This document shows positions 25,549 through 33,632 of a stretch of 36,798 bases of DNA, piece after piece. Under the pieces are notes generated by a model, which worked only from the letters and a program-made list of their open reading frames with translations, was not told where the DNA came from and searched no databases. The stretch covers positions 1-36,798 of the forward strand of contig CABXBH010000011.1 in assembly GCA_902510415.1 (NCBI GenBank), written 5' to 3'. Source of the DNA: an uncultured Bacteroidota bacterium. GTDB lineage: Bacteria > Bacteroidota > Bacteroidia > Flavobacteriales > Flavobacteriaceae. The translations under genes and the position numbers were made by a program. How positions within the stretch are numbered: position 1 is the first letter of the stretch; each line of letters begins with the position of its first letter.

Positions 25549-26586
25549 TTATATTCTTTCTCTTATACAATTAATTATAAAATCTTTATTGTTAACATTT
25601 GTATCAATGGAAATATTTCTATTACCATAGACACCATATAATTCTGGTTCAGTAACACTAAATAATCCAATTGTAGTAGTATTACTTGAATGTGCTAAAT
25701 GCATCATGCCACTATCTGCGCCAATAAATAATTTTAAATTAGACATAACACTAGCTATTTCTCTAATATCCATACTATAATATGATTTTACCGCAAAATC
25801 AATTTGTGAAACGTTTTCCATCGGAAGGATTTCTAGAATATTATATTCGTTTTCAAAGACTTTGATTTTGGTATAAATTTCTTTCCACCACTTTTTAGTG
25901 TAGCATTTATCAGCTGTGGCAAATGTAAATACAGCAATAACAGGTTTTTGTTCTCTAAACATAGATTTTAGTAGTTTATCTCCATTTTGTATTTCATAAT
26001 CCCTTAATTTAATATCAAGCTTGGGAATAATATCATCAAACCTATTTAATTGATTTCTCATCTGATATCTTAAATTATATATTGGATTCTTTGCATTATG
26101 AATATAGTCTTCAATATCAGATAAATCTTTATTTAAAACATTATAAAATTTATATCTAGATCTTGAGATTTTTACTGCTAATTTTCCAGATGATGATACT
26201 CTGTTGGCATTTATTGATATATCATAATTATGATTAAAAAGAGATAGCCAACAAAAAAAATAGTCTAAAATATTCTTAAATGGTTTTCTGGGTAATTTTA
26301 TGATTTTTGTCACTTCTTTGTAATTCTCAAAAACTACATCACCTAGTTTACCCATTAGAAACAGGTGTATTTCAGCATTTGGAAAGATGTGTGTTACTTC
26401 TTTAACTAACGGAGTTAATAAAAGATTGTTACCCAATCTGTGGTTAGGTCTGGTAATTAACACTTTTTTTACCTGGGAAACATTTTGGTTAAAATTTAAC
26501 TCTGATTTGCTATCGTTAACAAATATTTTTGAGAAAAATCTGTTAATTTTTCTTCTTAAATAATTAATATTTCCTTTCGGATTCAA
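25549..26586 (-). CDS. Glycosyltransferase family 9 (heptosyltransferase-like)
   Basis: 345 aa. An N-terminal basic amphipathic stretch (1-40) is followed by a GT-B fold: KKVLITRPNHRLGNNLLLTP at 40-59 is the acceptor-domain start seen in heptosyltransferases, where GNNLLLTP replaces GDVVLTTP. The donor-binding signature is ADSGMMHLAHSSNTTTIGLF near 291-310. GT9 enzymes add heptose or related sugars to the LPS inner core in the cytoplasm; the donor and acceptor here are unknown. No ATG is available; TTG at 26586 starts two bases after the stop of the upstream HMA-domain gene, which fits coupled translation. Confidence 0.85.
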   Translation of the reverse strand: MNPKGNINYLRRKINRFFSKIFVNDSKSELNFNQNVSQVKKVLITRPNHRLGNNLLLTPLVKEVTHIFPNAEIHLFLMGKLGDVVFENYKEVTKIIKLPRKPFKNILDYFFCWLSLFNHNYDISINANRVSSSGKLAVKISRSRYKFYNVLNKDLSDIEDYIHNAKNPIYNLRYQMRNQLNRFDDIIPKLDIKLRDYEIQNGDKLLKSMFREQKPVIAVFTFATADKCYTKKWWKEIYTKIKVFENEYNILEILPMENVSQIDFAVKSYYSMDIREIASVMSNLKLFIGADSGMMHLAHSSNTTTIGLFSVTEPELYGVYGNRNISIDTNVNNKDFIINCIRERI

Positions 26587-26588
26587 GT

Positions 26589-27116
26589 TTAATCTGATTT
26601 AGGACTATATACCTGCATATTACGGTCATATTTACAACATCCAGGAAGTGCATCATATGAAGATTGATTTGCAGTAGAATTCATTGTTTCATAGCCTGAT
26701 TCATTTATTGCTAAATTTAATGAATCAAAAAGAGTAACAACAAGTAAAGGATCAAGATCAGAATTAACCGAGTCAATAAATTCAACATCTAAAATTTTTG
26801 TTTTAATCCCCCACTCTGCATTTTTTACAAAATCTAAGCCTTTAACTGCTTTTTCAATCGTGGATTTACACATACCGCAGTTACCCTTTACGCCAACACT
26901 GTAATCAGCGACTAATGAAGTTTGATTATCAATAGAAATTTTTGATGTTGGAGCCTTTTTAATAACCACTTGTTCATTACATCCAACAAACCACATTATC
27001 ACTGCTCCAAATATTAAACCTTTAATAAATGAAATCCATAATCCTTGATAATTAGATATTCCCAACATATTTAAACTTTTTTTTACGTAATTTTTGTGCC
27101 AATTAATAAAACTCAT
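26589..27116 (-). CDS. Membrane-anchored HMA (heavy-metal-associated) domain protein
   Basis: 175 aa. A 25-residue basic amphipathic N-terminus (NWHKNYVKKSLNML) precedes one membrane segment (about 26-45, WISFIKGLIFGAVIMWFVGC). A ~70-residue HMA/ferredoxin-like domain follows (about 72-145) with C80 and C83 in GNCGMCKSTIEKA, the metal-binding MxCxxC position although the M is replaced. The C-terminal tail carries a second cysteine pair, C160-C161, in PGCCKYDR. FVGC at 43-46 resembles a lipobox but is too far from the N-terminus for a standard one. The domain is expected to face the periplasm. Cu(I) or Zn(II) binding is inferred from the fold. Two bases before the GT9 gene, 17 after the helicase gene. 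Confidence 0.75.
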   Translation of the reverse strand: MSFINWHKNYVKKSLNMLGISNYQGLWISFIKGLIFGAVIMWFVGCNEQVVIKKAPTSKISIDNQTSLVADYSVGVKGNCGMCKSTIEKAVKGLDFVKNAEWGIKTKILDVEFIDSVNSDLDPLLVVTLFDSLNLAINESGYETMNSTANQSSYDALPGCCKYDRNMQVYSPKSD

Positions 27117-27133
27117 ATATTAAATTTAATAAA

Positions 27134-28642
27134 TTATTTTTTATTTTTTATTTCTTCAAAATTCACCCTGATGTTAGTTCTAAGTCTTTTTTTATAGTCT
27201 TGAGTAAGCCATTCTAAGAAATTATTTGTGCTTTTACTTATGCATTTTGAATATCTTTTAATTACATAATCAATATCATCGCTTAGTTCTTTAACCAAAA
27301 TTAATGCATCAAATTCATCATCACTATTTTCAACGCACAAAACAGAATGATGATTTATTGCCTTTTCTAGAACAGTTTTTGAAGATTTACCATTTTTTAT
27401 AGACTCAACATATGTTTTATCTACATCAAAGCGTAAACAATGAGAATTTGAAAATAATTCTTTTAATTCGTCGGGCATTTCATATCTAAACCTACCTTCG
27501 ATTTCTTCATCGGATTGAATACTGTCTAGATAATTCATAGGATTTCTAAAAATTTTATGCCAATCTATATCTGAACCCCATTCGCCAAACCTATAAAAAT
27601 TATTCCCTAAATCAATTACTTCAAATGTGTTCTTAGATTTTAATAATCTTGAACCTCTTCCTATCATTTGATAATAAAGAGTTAAGGATTTAGTAGCTCT
27701 ATTAATCATAATACATTTAACAGTTGGTTCGTCAAATCCAGTTGTAAGAATACTTACAGAAGTTAGAATTGCATCAGAAGTTTCTTTGAACCATTTTAAT
27801 GTTTCGGATCTCTGTTTTTTTGTTGCAGTATTATCAAGATGTTTAACATTAAATCCTGCTTTTTTAAATGTATCATATACTATTAATGAGGTGTTAATTC
27901 CGTTATTAAATATTAAAGTTTTTTTATTTAAACATCTTTCTTCATAAGCAAGAAGTAATTTTGATAACATATCGTTATTTGTATACAATTCTTCTGATGA
28001 TTTCACAGTGTAATCTCCATTTGCGCCTACAATTAGACTTGTTAGTCCAACATTATATGTATAGAGATTTGCTCTAGCTAAAAAATTATTTTTTATAAGT
28101 TCACTTATTGATTCACCAACAATTAATTCATCATAATTATCAGTCATTGGTAAATTTATATTTGAACTTAAAGGAGTTGCTGTAACACCAAGAATAAATG
28201 AGCTGCTAAAAAATTTAAGAAGTTTTGTGAATGAATTATAATGGGCTTCATCAATTATAACAAGTCCAACATCAGAAATATCAAGTTTATCATCTAAAAG
28301 TCTATTGTTTAATGTTTCTACCATCGCTACAAAGCAACTGTACTTGTTTTGATCATCTAACGAAGCCTTACTATTAATTACTTTGTTTAAAACACCAAAA
28401 TCGCTTAAAACTTTTGAAGTTTGATTACATAGTTCAATTCGATGGGTTAAAACAACTACTTTTTTTTTCTTAATTCTTAAATACTGACGAACTATTTCAG
28501 AAAATATAATTGTTTTTCCACCACCTGTGGGAAGTTGATACAAAAGATGATAATCACTTGGGCAATCTTCAAATCTTTCAAAAATTTGATCGATTGCTCC
28601 TCTTTGATAATTGTATAAATCTATTTCAGTTTTGATACTCAT
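27134..28642 (-). CDS. Superfamily 2 DEAD/DEAH-box helicase (ResIII/SSL2-like)
   Basis: 502 aa. Motif I is LPTGGGKT (37-44, K43), Ia/Ib near VVVLTHRIELCNQT, motif II DEAH at 131-134, motif III TATP at 154-157, motif IV NNG near 246, motif V TTGFDEP at 300-306 and motif VI YQMIGRGSR at 324-332. The Q-motif-like YNYQRGAI is at 10-17. About 165 C-terminal residues have no recognised domain. The architecture matches stand-alone ResIII-type translocases related to type I/III restriction or XPB-like helicases. Substrate (DNA or RNA) is unknown and there is no linked nuclease. It has its own promoter box. Confidence 0.9.
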   Translation of the reverse strand: MSIKTEIDLYNYQRGAIDQIFERFEDCPSDYHLLYQLPTGGGKTIIFSEIVRQYLRIKKKKVVVLTHRIELCNQTSKVLSDFGVLNKVINSKASLDDQNKYSCFVAMVETLNNRLLDDKLDISDVGLVIIDEAHYNSFTKLLKFFSSSFILGVTATPLSSNINLPMTDNYDELIVGESISELIKNNFLARANLYTYNVGLTSLIVGANGDYTVKSSEELYTNNDMLSKLLLAYEERCLNKKTLIFNNGINTSLIVYDTFKKAGFNVKHLDNTATKKQRSETLKWFKETSDAILTSVSILTTGFDEPTVKCIMINRATKSLTLYYQMIGRGSRLLKSKNTFEVIDLGNNFYRFGEWGSDIDWHKIFRNPMNYLDSIQSDEEIEGRFRYEMPDELKELFSNSHCLRFDVDKTYVESIKNGKSSKTVLEKAINHHSVLCVENSDDEFDALILVKELSDDIDYVIKRYSKCISKSTNNFLEWLTQDYKKRLRTNIRVNFEEIKNKK

Positions 28643-28661
28643 ACTAACAAAGTCAGATTTG

Positions 28662-28669
28662 CAAAAATA
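28662..28669 (-). promoter_or_regulatory. -7 box TATTTTTG for the helicase gene
   Basis: Minus-strand TATTTTTG matches TAnnTTTG, about 20 bases before the helicase ATG at 28642. No clear -33 TTG. Confidence 0.4.
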
Positions 28670-28747
28670 GTAAGAATTCTAAGTTTATTTATATTTTAGA
28701 AAGAATTTATTTTGGGATTATAAAAGTAATATAGATATCATTTAAAA

Positions 28748-30721
28748 CTAATACTCCAATAGATTTAAAATTTCTTTTTCAAATCTTTCAAAAGGCAAAT
28801 ATTGTTTCTCTAAATTTTCTTCAAAAGGGATAGGAGTATTTAAACTACCAACTCTTACAACAGGAGCATCTAAATTTTCGAAGCAATTTTCCATAATGAT
28901 TGATGATATTTCAGATGCTAACCCTCCAAATAGATTGTCTTCGTGTAAAATAATTGCTTTTCCTGTCTTTTTAACTGAGTTTATGATTGATTCTGAATCA
29001 AGTGGCGAAAGAGTTCTTAAATCGATTAAATCACAGTTGATTGAATTTGATTCAATTACTTTTATTGATTGATGAACTCCTGCTCCATAGGTTATAACAG
29101 AAATATCGTTGCCTACTTTTAGCAACTTAGCTTTACCTATTTCTATATTATAGTATCCTTCAGGTACTTGTCCTCTAATGCTTCTGTATAGAGCCTTATG
29201 TTCAAAAAATAAAACCGGATTTGGGTTTTCGATTGAGGATATTAATAAACCTTTAGCATCATCAGGAAATGCAGGATATACAACTATTAATCCTGGGGTT
29301 TTTGTAAACCAGGCTTCATTTGTCTGAGAATGAAATGGACCCGCCCCTACTCCTGCTCCACAAGGCATTCTAAGGACAATATTCGCATTTTGTGCCCATC
29401 TGTAGTGTGATTTTGCTAAATAGTTTACAACAGGATTAAAACCCGATGTTATAAAATCAGAAAATTGTAGTTCAACTACGCTTTTTCTTTTGCATATAGA
29501 TAAACCCATTGCAACTTCTATTATAGATGACTCACATATTGGAGTATTTCTAACCCTTTGATTACCAAATTGCTTTAAAAAACCTTCAGTTATTTTAAAT
29601 ACACCTCCATATTCAGCGATATCTTGCCCCATAATAATCAGATCATCATGCTTCATCATTGCCTCTTTTAAACCATCTGATATTGCGTCAACAAATCTTT
29701 TTTCATTTTTCAGTTCTGATGTATCAATTTTTTTAAAATTAAAATCACAATAAACATCTGATAATTCATTTTGAATAGTAGATTTAATTTCTTCTTCTTC
29801 AAACGTTTTTGATAAATTATTTTCTATATCATTTGAAATAGTTTTTTTTATATTATCTATATCATCATTATTTAGAATATTTGATTTAATTAAAAAGTTT
29901 TCATAATTAGATACTGGGTCTTTTTTACCCCATTCTTTGATTAACTCTTTTGGAACGTATTTAATTCCACTAGCCTCCTCATGACCTCTCATTCGAAAAG
30001 TTTTAAATTCTATTAAGAATGGTCTAGGTCTCTTAATTATTTTTTTTCTAATTTCTTTTATTTTAGAATATACCTCAACTATATTATTACCATCTAACGT
30101 CATTGATTCAATCCCATAACCTATACCCTTATCAGCAATATTTTTACAATTATATTGCTCATTTGTGGGAGTTGACAAACCATACCCATTATTTTCTATA
30201 ACAAATATTATGGGCAATTTCCAAACAGATGCAACATTTAAGGCTTCATGAAAATCACCTTCACTAGTCCCTCCTTCTCCACTAAAAACAGCTGTAACTT
30301 TTTTGTTATTTTCTATGAGGTTGTGAAGAGCTATGCCGTCAGCTACACCCAATTGCGGTCCTAAATGAGAAATCATTCCAACAATATTGTATTCGTTTGT
30401 TCCAAAATGGAATGACCTATCCCTACCCTTTGTAAATCCGTTAGCTTTTCCTTGCCATTGAGAAAAAAGTCTATATAAAGGTATATCACGGCTTGTGAAT
30501 ACCCCTAAATTTCTATGCATTGGAAGTATATATTCGTCAATATCTAATGCTTTAGTAACTCCGACAGAAATAGCTTCTTGGCCAATTCCTGAAAACCATT
30601 TTGATATTTTTCCCTGGCGCAATAGAATTAACATTTTTTCCTCAATCATTCTTGGAATCAGCATACCAGTGTAGAGATCAATATGGGTAGAAGTACTTAT
30701 TTTTGAATTTGAGTAATTCAT
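28748..30721 (-). CDS. Fused 2-oxoacid dehydrogenase E1 (alpha + beta)
   Basis: Thiamine-diphosphate E1 component that decarboxylates a 2-oxoacid and passes the acyl group to lipoyl-E2. 657 aa: the alpha half covers about 1-325, with PMHRNLGVF, the TPP/Mg motif SGEGGTSEGDFHEALN (147-162) ending in ENNGYGLSTP (176-185) and the phosphorylation-loop-like region FRMRGHEEASG; the beta half runs from about 335 with ISDGLKEAMMKHDDLIIMGQDIAEYGG, ELQFSDF and the C-terminal VLHEDN-like ILHEDNLFGG. In most bacteria these are separate subunits. Similarity is to branched-chain/pyruvate-type E1; the exact substrate cannot be assigned because no E2 is adjacent. Divergent from the oxygenase gene. Confidence 0.92.
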   Translation of the reverse strand: MNYSNSKISTSTHIDLYTGMLIPRMIEEKMLILLRQGKISKWFSGIGQEAISVGVTKALDIDEYILPMHRNLGVFTSRDIPLYRLFSQWQGKANGFTKGRDRSFHFGTNEYNIVGMISHLGPQLGVADGIALHNLIENNKKVTAVFSGEGGTSEGDFHEALNVASVWKLPIIFVIENNGYGLSTPTNEQYNCKNIADKGIGYGIESMTLDGNNIVEVYSKIKEIRKKIIKRPRPFLIEFKTFRMRGHEEASGIKYVPKELIKEWGKKDPVSNYENFLIKSNILNNDDIDNIKKTISNDIENNLSKTFEEEEIKSTIQNELSDVYCDFNFKKIDTSELKNEKRFVDAISDGLKEAMMKHDDLIIMGQDIAEYGGVFKITEGFLKQFGNQRVRNTPICESSIIEVAMGLSICKRKSVVELQFSDFITSGFNPVVNYLAKSHYRWAQNANIVLRMPCGAGVGAGPFHSQTNEAWFTKTPGLIVVYPAFPDDAKGLLISSIENPNPVLFFEHKALYRSIRGQVPEGYYNIEIGKAKLLKVGNDISVITYGAGVHQSIKVIESNSINCDLIDLRTLSPLDSESIINSVKKTGKAIILHEDNLFGGLASEISSIIMENCFENLDAPVVRVGSLNTPIPFEENLEKQYLPFERFEKEILNLLEY

Positions 30722-30806
30722 AGTTTTATAAATAGCAAATTATTAATTTTTAACTATATCTAATAAGTATTACTTTAAGATAAAAATTTAAGTTATTAAC
30801 ATTTAT

Positions 30807-30814
30807 TATCTTTG
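30807..30814 (+). promoter_or_regulatory. -7 box TATCTTTG upstream of the 2OG oxygenase gene
   Basis: Exact TAnnTTTG match, 21 bases before the ATG at 30836. No convincing -33 TTG. Confidence 0.4.
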
Positions 30815-30835
30815 GTTTAATAATATATAACACAC

Positions 30836-31786
30836 ATGAATCAGATACCTTCAGTGAATTTAAAAGATTTCTTAAGCGACGATAAGAAAAATAAAGAAAA
30901 ATTTGTTCAATCAATAGGAACTGCATTTCAAGAAATAGGATTTTGTGCAGTAAGAGGTCATTTTTTGGATAAAGATTTAGTCTCTAGATTATATGCTCAA
31001 ATCAAATTATTTTTTGATTTACCTGAAGAGATAAAAAGAAAATATGAACATCCTGAGTATTCTGGTCAGCGTGGTTATGTTTCTTTTGGTAAAGAAAGTG
31101 CAAAAGGTAGTAAACACGGAGATTTGAAAGAGTTTTGGCATTTTGGACAATATATTTCTGATGATGATGTTAGTAAATACAATTATTTTCCAAATATTAT
31201 TGTAGATGAATTACCTGAATTTAATAAGGTTGGTGAAGAAGTTTACAAAACCCTTGAAAAAACAGCAAAATTCGTTTTAAGAGCTTTAGCACTTTATTTA
31301 AAAATTGAGGAGAAATATTTTGATAAATATATAGAAAATGGAAATTCAATTTTAAGACCTATACATTATCCTCCTATAACTGATGACCCAAAAGAAGCTG
31401 TTAGGGCTGCAGCTCATGGTGATATTAATCTAATTACTTTATTGATGGGTGCTCACGGCAAAGGACTTCAGGTAAAAAGTGCTGATGGTAAATGGATTGA
31501 TGCTGTAGCTAGCGAAGAGGAACTAATGATAAATATTGGCGACATGCTTTCTAGACACACAAATAATGTTCTTAAGTCTACCGTTCATAGAGTGGTAAAT
31601 CCAGATAAAGAATTATTAAAAAAATCTAGATACTCTATACCTTTCTTTATGCATCCTGTCAGTGAAATGAAGTTAAATGTACTTGACTCCTGCATTTGCG
31701 ACGAATTTCCAAAATCTTTTGAAGATATTACAGCAGGTGAATTTCTTGAGGAGAGATTAATAGAACTTGGACTTCTAAAAAAGTAA
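30836..31786 (+). CDS. 2-Oxoglutarate/Fe(II) oxygenase, isopenicillin N synthase family
   Basis: 316 aa. The N-terminal DIOX_N region (IPSVNLKDF) is followed by the double-stranded beta-helix with the Fe(II) triad H194-x-D196 (AAHGDINLITLL) and H251 (STVHRVV), and the 2OG-binding R265-x-S267 in SRYSIPFF. GYVSFGKESAKG and EFWHFG at 80-103 are characteristic of the bacterial IPNS-like group. Substrate unknown; there is no antibiotic cluster around it, and homologues are widespread in Bacteroidota. The stop overlaps the next ATG (TAATG). Confidence 0.9.
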   Translation: MNQIPSVNLKDFLSDDKKNKEKFVQSIGTAFQEIGFCAVRGHFLDKDLVSRLYAQIKLFFDLPEEIKRKYEHPEYSGQRGYVSFGKESAKGSKHGDLKEFWHFGQYISDDDVSKYNYFPNIIVDELPEFNKVGEEVYKTLEKTAKFVLRALALYLKIEEKYFDKYIENGNSILRPIHYPPITDDPKEAVRAAAHGDINLITLLMGAHGKGLQVKSADGKWIDAVASEEELMINIGDMLSRHTNNVLKSTVHRVVNPDKELLKKSRYSIPFFMHPVSEMKLNVLDSCICDEFPKSFEDITAGEFLEERLIELGLLKK

Positions 31787-32124
31787 TGGATTTACATTCT
31801 CAATTAAAAAATTTATTCCCAGAACATAAATATTCTGAAATAAAATCTAATGAAATTCAGAATAGATCAGATTTATCATATGATCAAACCACCTCCCTTC
31901 TTTGTAAATATGAAAAAAGGAAAGGGAAACCAATAACTATAATTGAAGGTTTTGAAAAATTAGATAAGATAGAACTCAAAAAAATTGCTCGTTCTATTAA
32001 GCAAAAGTTTTCAGTTGGCGGATCAGTTAAAAACAAGTCTATAATAATTCAAGGGAATTTTAGGGATGAAATAATGAAACATCTTTCTGTTATAGGATTT
32101 AAGGTGAAAAGAGTTGGAGGTTAA
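31786..32124 (+). CDS. SUI1/eIF1-like translation factor (YciH family)
   Basis: 112 aa. The eIF1/SUI1 fold is visible from about residue 40: KRKGKPITIIEGFEK, the basic loop region KIARSIKQKFSVGGSVKN and IIIQGNFRDEIMKHLSVIGFKVKRVGG. Archaeal/eukaryal aIF1 polices start-codon choice; the bacterial YciH has a related but poorly understood effect on initiation. Given that this organism seems to use TTG and perhaps ATT starts, the protein is of interest, but no causal link is shown. It overlaps the oxygenase stop by one base and is two bases before the phosphorylase gene. Confidence 0.9.
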   Translation: MDLHSQLKNLFPEHKYSEIKSNEIQNRSDLSYDQTTSLLCKYEKRKGKPITIIEGFEKLDKIELKKIARSIKQKFSVGGSVKNKSIIIQGNFRDEIMKHLSVIGFKVKRVGG

Positions 32125-32126
32125 AT

Positions 32127-32966
32127 ATGAAATCATCTGAAATCATTACTAATAATGATGGTAGTATTTACCATCTTTTTTTAAAACCTGGTCAATTTGC
32201 TAAGGATATAATATTTGTAGGGGATCCATTTAGAGTTGATATTGTATCTAAATATTTAAATAATATTGAATTTACTATACAAAACCGGGAATTTAAATCT
32301 GTTACAGGGTATTATGATGAAAAAAGAATTTCAGTCATATCAACTGGTATTGGGGGTAGTAATATAGATATAGTCATTAACGAATTAGATATTCTGTTTA
32401 ACTATGATTTCAGTGAAAGAAAATGGAAAAAAAATCATACTTCGTTAAATTTTATTAGAATTGGAACTTCAGGTTCAATTTCTGAAGACATTCCGGTAGA
32501 TTCTTTCTTATTAAGTGAATCTGCTCTTGATTTAAACTCACAGTTATCTTCTTATGATTTGAAAAATTATAGTAGTAAAAACATGAGTAAAATCGTTTTA
32601 AATAATAACCAGAAACTTTTATGTTTTAAGTCTTCACAGGATTTATTTAAAAAATTTGATTCAAATAATATTTATAAAGGTCTTACAGCTACATGTAATG
32701 GGTTTTATAATTTTCAAGGGAGAAATACTAGAATACCTTTAATGACTTTAATAGACTTTGAAGATTTAAATAAATTAACTCATAATGGAATTATTGTCAC
32801 AAATTTAGAAATGGAAACTGCTATAATTTATGGATTGTCCGATTTTTTAGGCCATCAAGCGGTATCTTTAAATGCTATACTAGCTAATAGGGTTCAAAAG
32901 TCTTATTCTGAAAACCCCACTGATGTAATCAATTCTTTAATTGAGTATACACTAAACAGAATTTAG
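32127..32966 (+). CDS. Nucleoside phosphorylase (PNP/UDP family)
   Basis: 279 aa. Cleaves a nucleoside with phosphate to free base and ribose-1-phosphate. GQFAKDIIFVGDPFRV (about 22-37) is the phosphate-binding start, STGIGGSNIDIVINEL (70-85) the next conserved segment, FIRIGTSGSI (107-116) the core, and NLEMETAIIYGL (about 230-241) the ribose/active-site segment typical of uridine-phosphorylase-like members. Purine versus uridine specificity cannot be decided from motifs alone. Convergent with ung, three bases apart. Confidence 0.9.
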   Translation: MKSSEIITNNDGSIYHLFLKPGQFAKDIIFVGDPFRVDIVSKYLNNIEFTIQNREFKSVTGYYDEKRISVISTGIGGSNIDIVINELDILFNYDFSERKWKKNHTSLNFIRIGTSGSISEDIPVDSFLLSESALDLNSQLSSYDLKNYSSKNMSKIVLNNNQKLLCFKSSQDLFKKFDSNNIYKGLTATCNGFYNFQGRNTRIPLMTLIDFEDLNKLTHNGIIVTNLEMETAIIYGLSDFLGHQAVSLNAILANRVQKSYSENPTDVINSLIEYTLNRI

Positions 32967-32969
32967 TTG

Positions 32970-33632
32970 TTACCAGTCAATTTTATCAATATGATTTTTC
33001 TTAAGGAAATTATTCGCCTTACTAAAATGTTTATTGCCAAACCAAAGTCCCCTATTTGCACTTAAAGGAGAAGGGTGTCCAGACGTGAGAATTAAATGTT
33101 TTTTATTATCAATTAAGCCGATTTTATTTTTTGCATAATTACCCCATAGCATAAATACAATGTTATTTTTTTTTAAAGATATTAACTTAATAATTTCATC
33201 AGTAAATTTCTCCCAACCTTTATTCTTATGACTTCCTGGTTTGTTTTTTCTAACGGTTAAAGTAGAATTTAACATTAAAACTCCTTGATTAGCCCATACT
33301 GATAAATCACCATTTCTGTCTTTTTTAACATTTAAATCGTTTTCAATTTCAATAAATATATTTGTTAGTGAAGGTGGTATTTTTTCATCAAGTACAGAAA
33401 ATGCATATCCGCTAGCTTGATTTGGATTATGGTAAGGATCTTGTCCTAATATCACCAACTTTATCTTATTTAATGGGCAATTATTTAATGCAGAGAAGAT
33501 AAGTTGTTTTTTAGGGTAACAAATATGATTATTATACTCTTTTTTGATAAATGAGAGAAGATTTTTAAATTCATTAGAATTTATATGATGATTTAGATAT
33601 TTTTCCCAAGAATCATCTAATTTCAAACTCAT
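32970..33632 (-). CDS. ung: Uracil-DNA glycosylase, family 1
   Basis: Removes uracil from DNA to start base-excision repair. 220 aa, the usual length. Water-activating loop LGQDPYH at 62-68 (D65), NSTLTVRKNKPGSH at 122-135 and the minor-groove loop HPSPLSA at 186-192 (H186) are all intact. Overlaps the symporter gene by 4 bases (ATGA), so the two are coupled. It is the last gene of a minus-strand run that starts with aroC. Confidence 0.97.
   Translation of the reverse strand: MSLKLDDSWEKYLNHHINSNEFKNLLSFIKKEYNNHICYPKKQLIFSALNNCPLNKIKLVILGQDPYHNPNQASGYAFSVLDEKIPPSLTNIFIEIENDLNVKKDRNGDLSVWANQGVLMLNSTLTVRKNKPGSHKNKGWEKFTDEIIKLISLKKNNIVFMLWGNYAKNKIGLIDNKKHLILTSGHPSPLSANRGLWFGNKHFSKANNFLKKNHIDKIDW

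Noticed and set aside
25165-30721. Methylase fragment plus helicase as a defence island
   Set aside because: The helicase is separated from the remnant by a glycosyltransferase and a metal protein, has its own promoter and no nuclease partner; one degraded methylase does not make a defence system.
30836-31786. Isopenicillin N synthase-like oxygenase as part of an antibiotic cluster
   Set aside because: The neighbours are a translation factor and a nucleoside phosphorylase, and no peptide synthetase is present; the family is broad.
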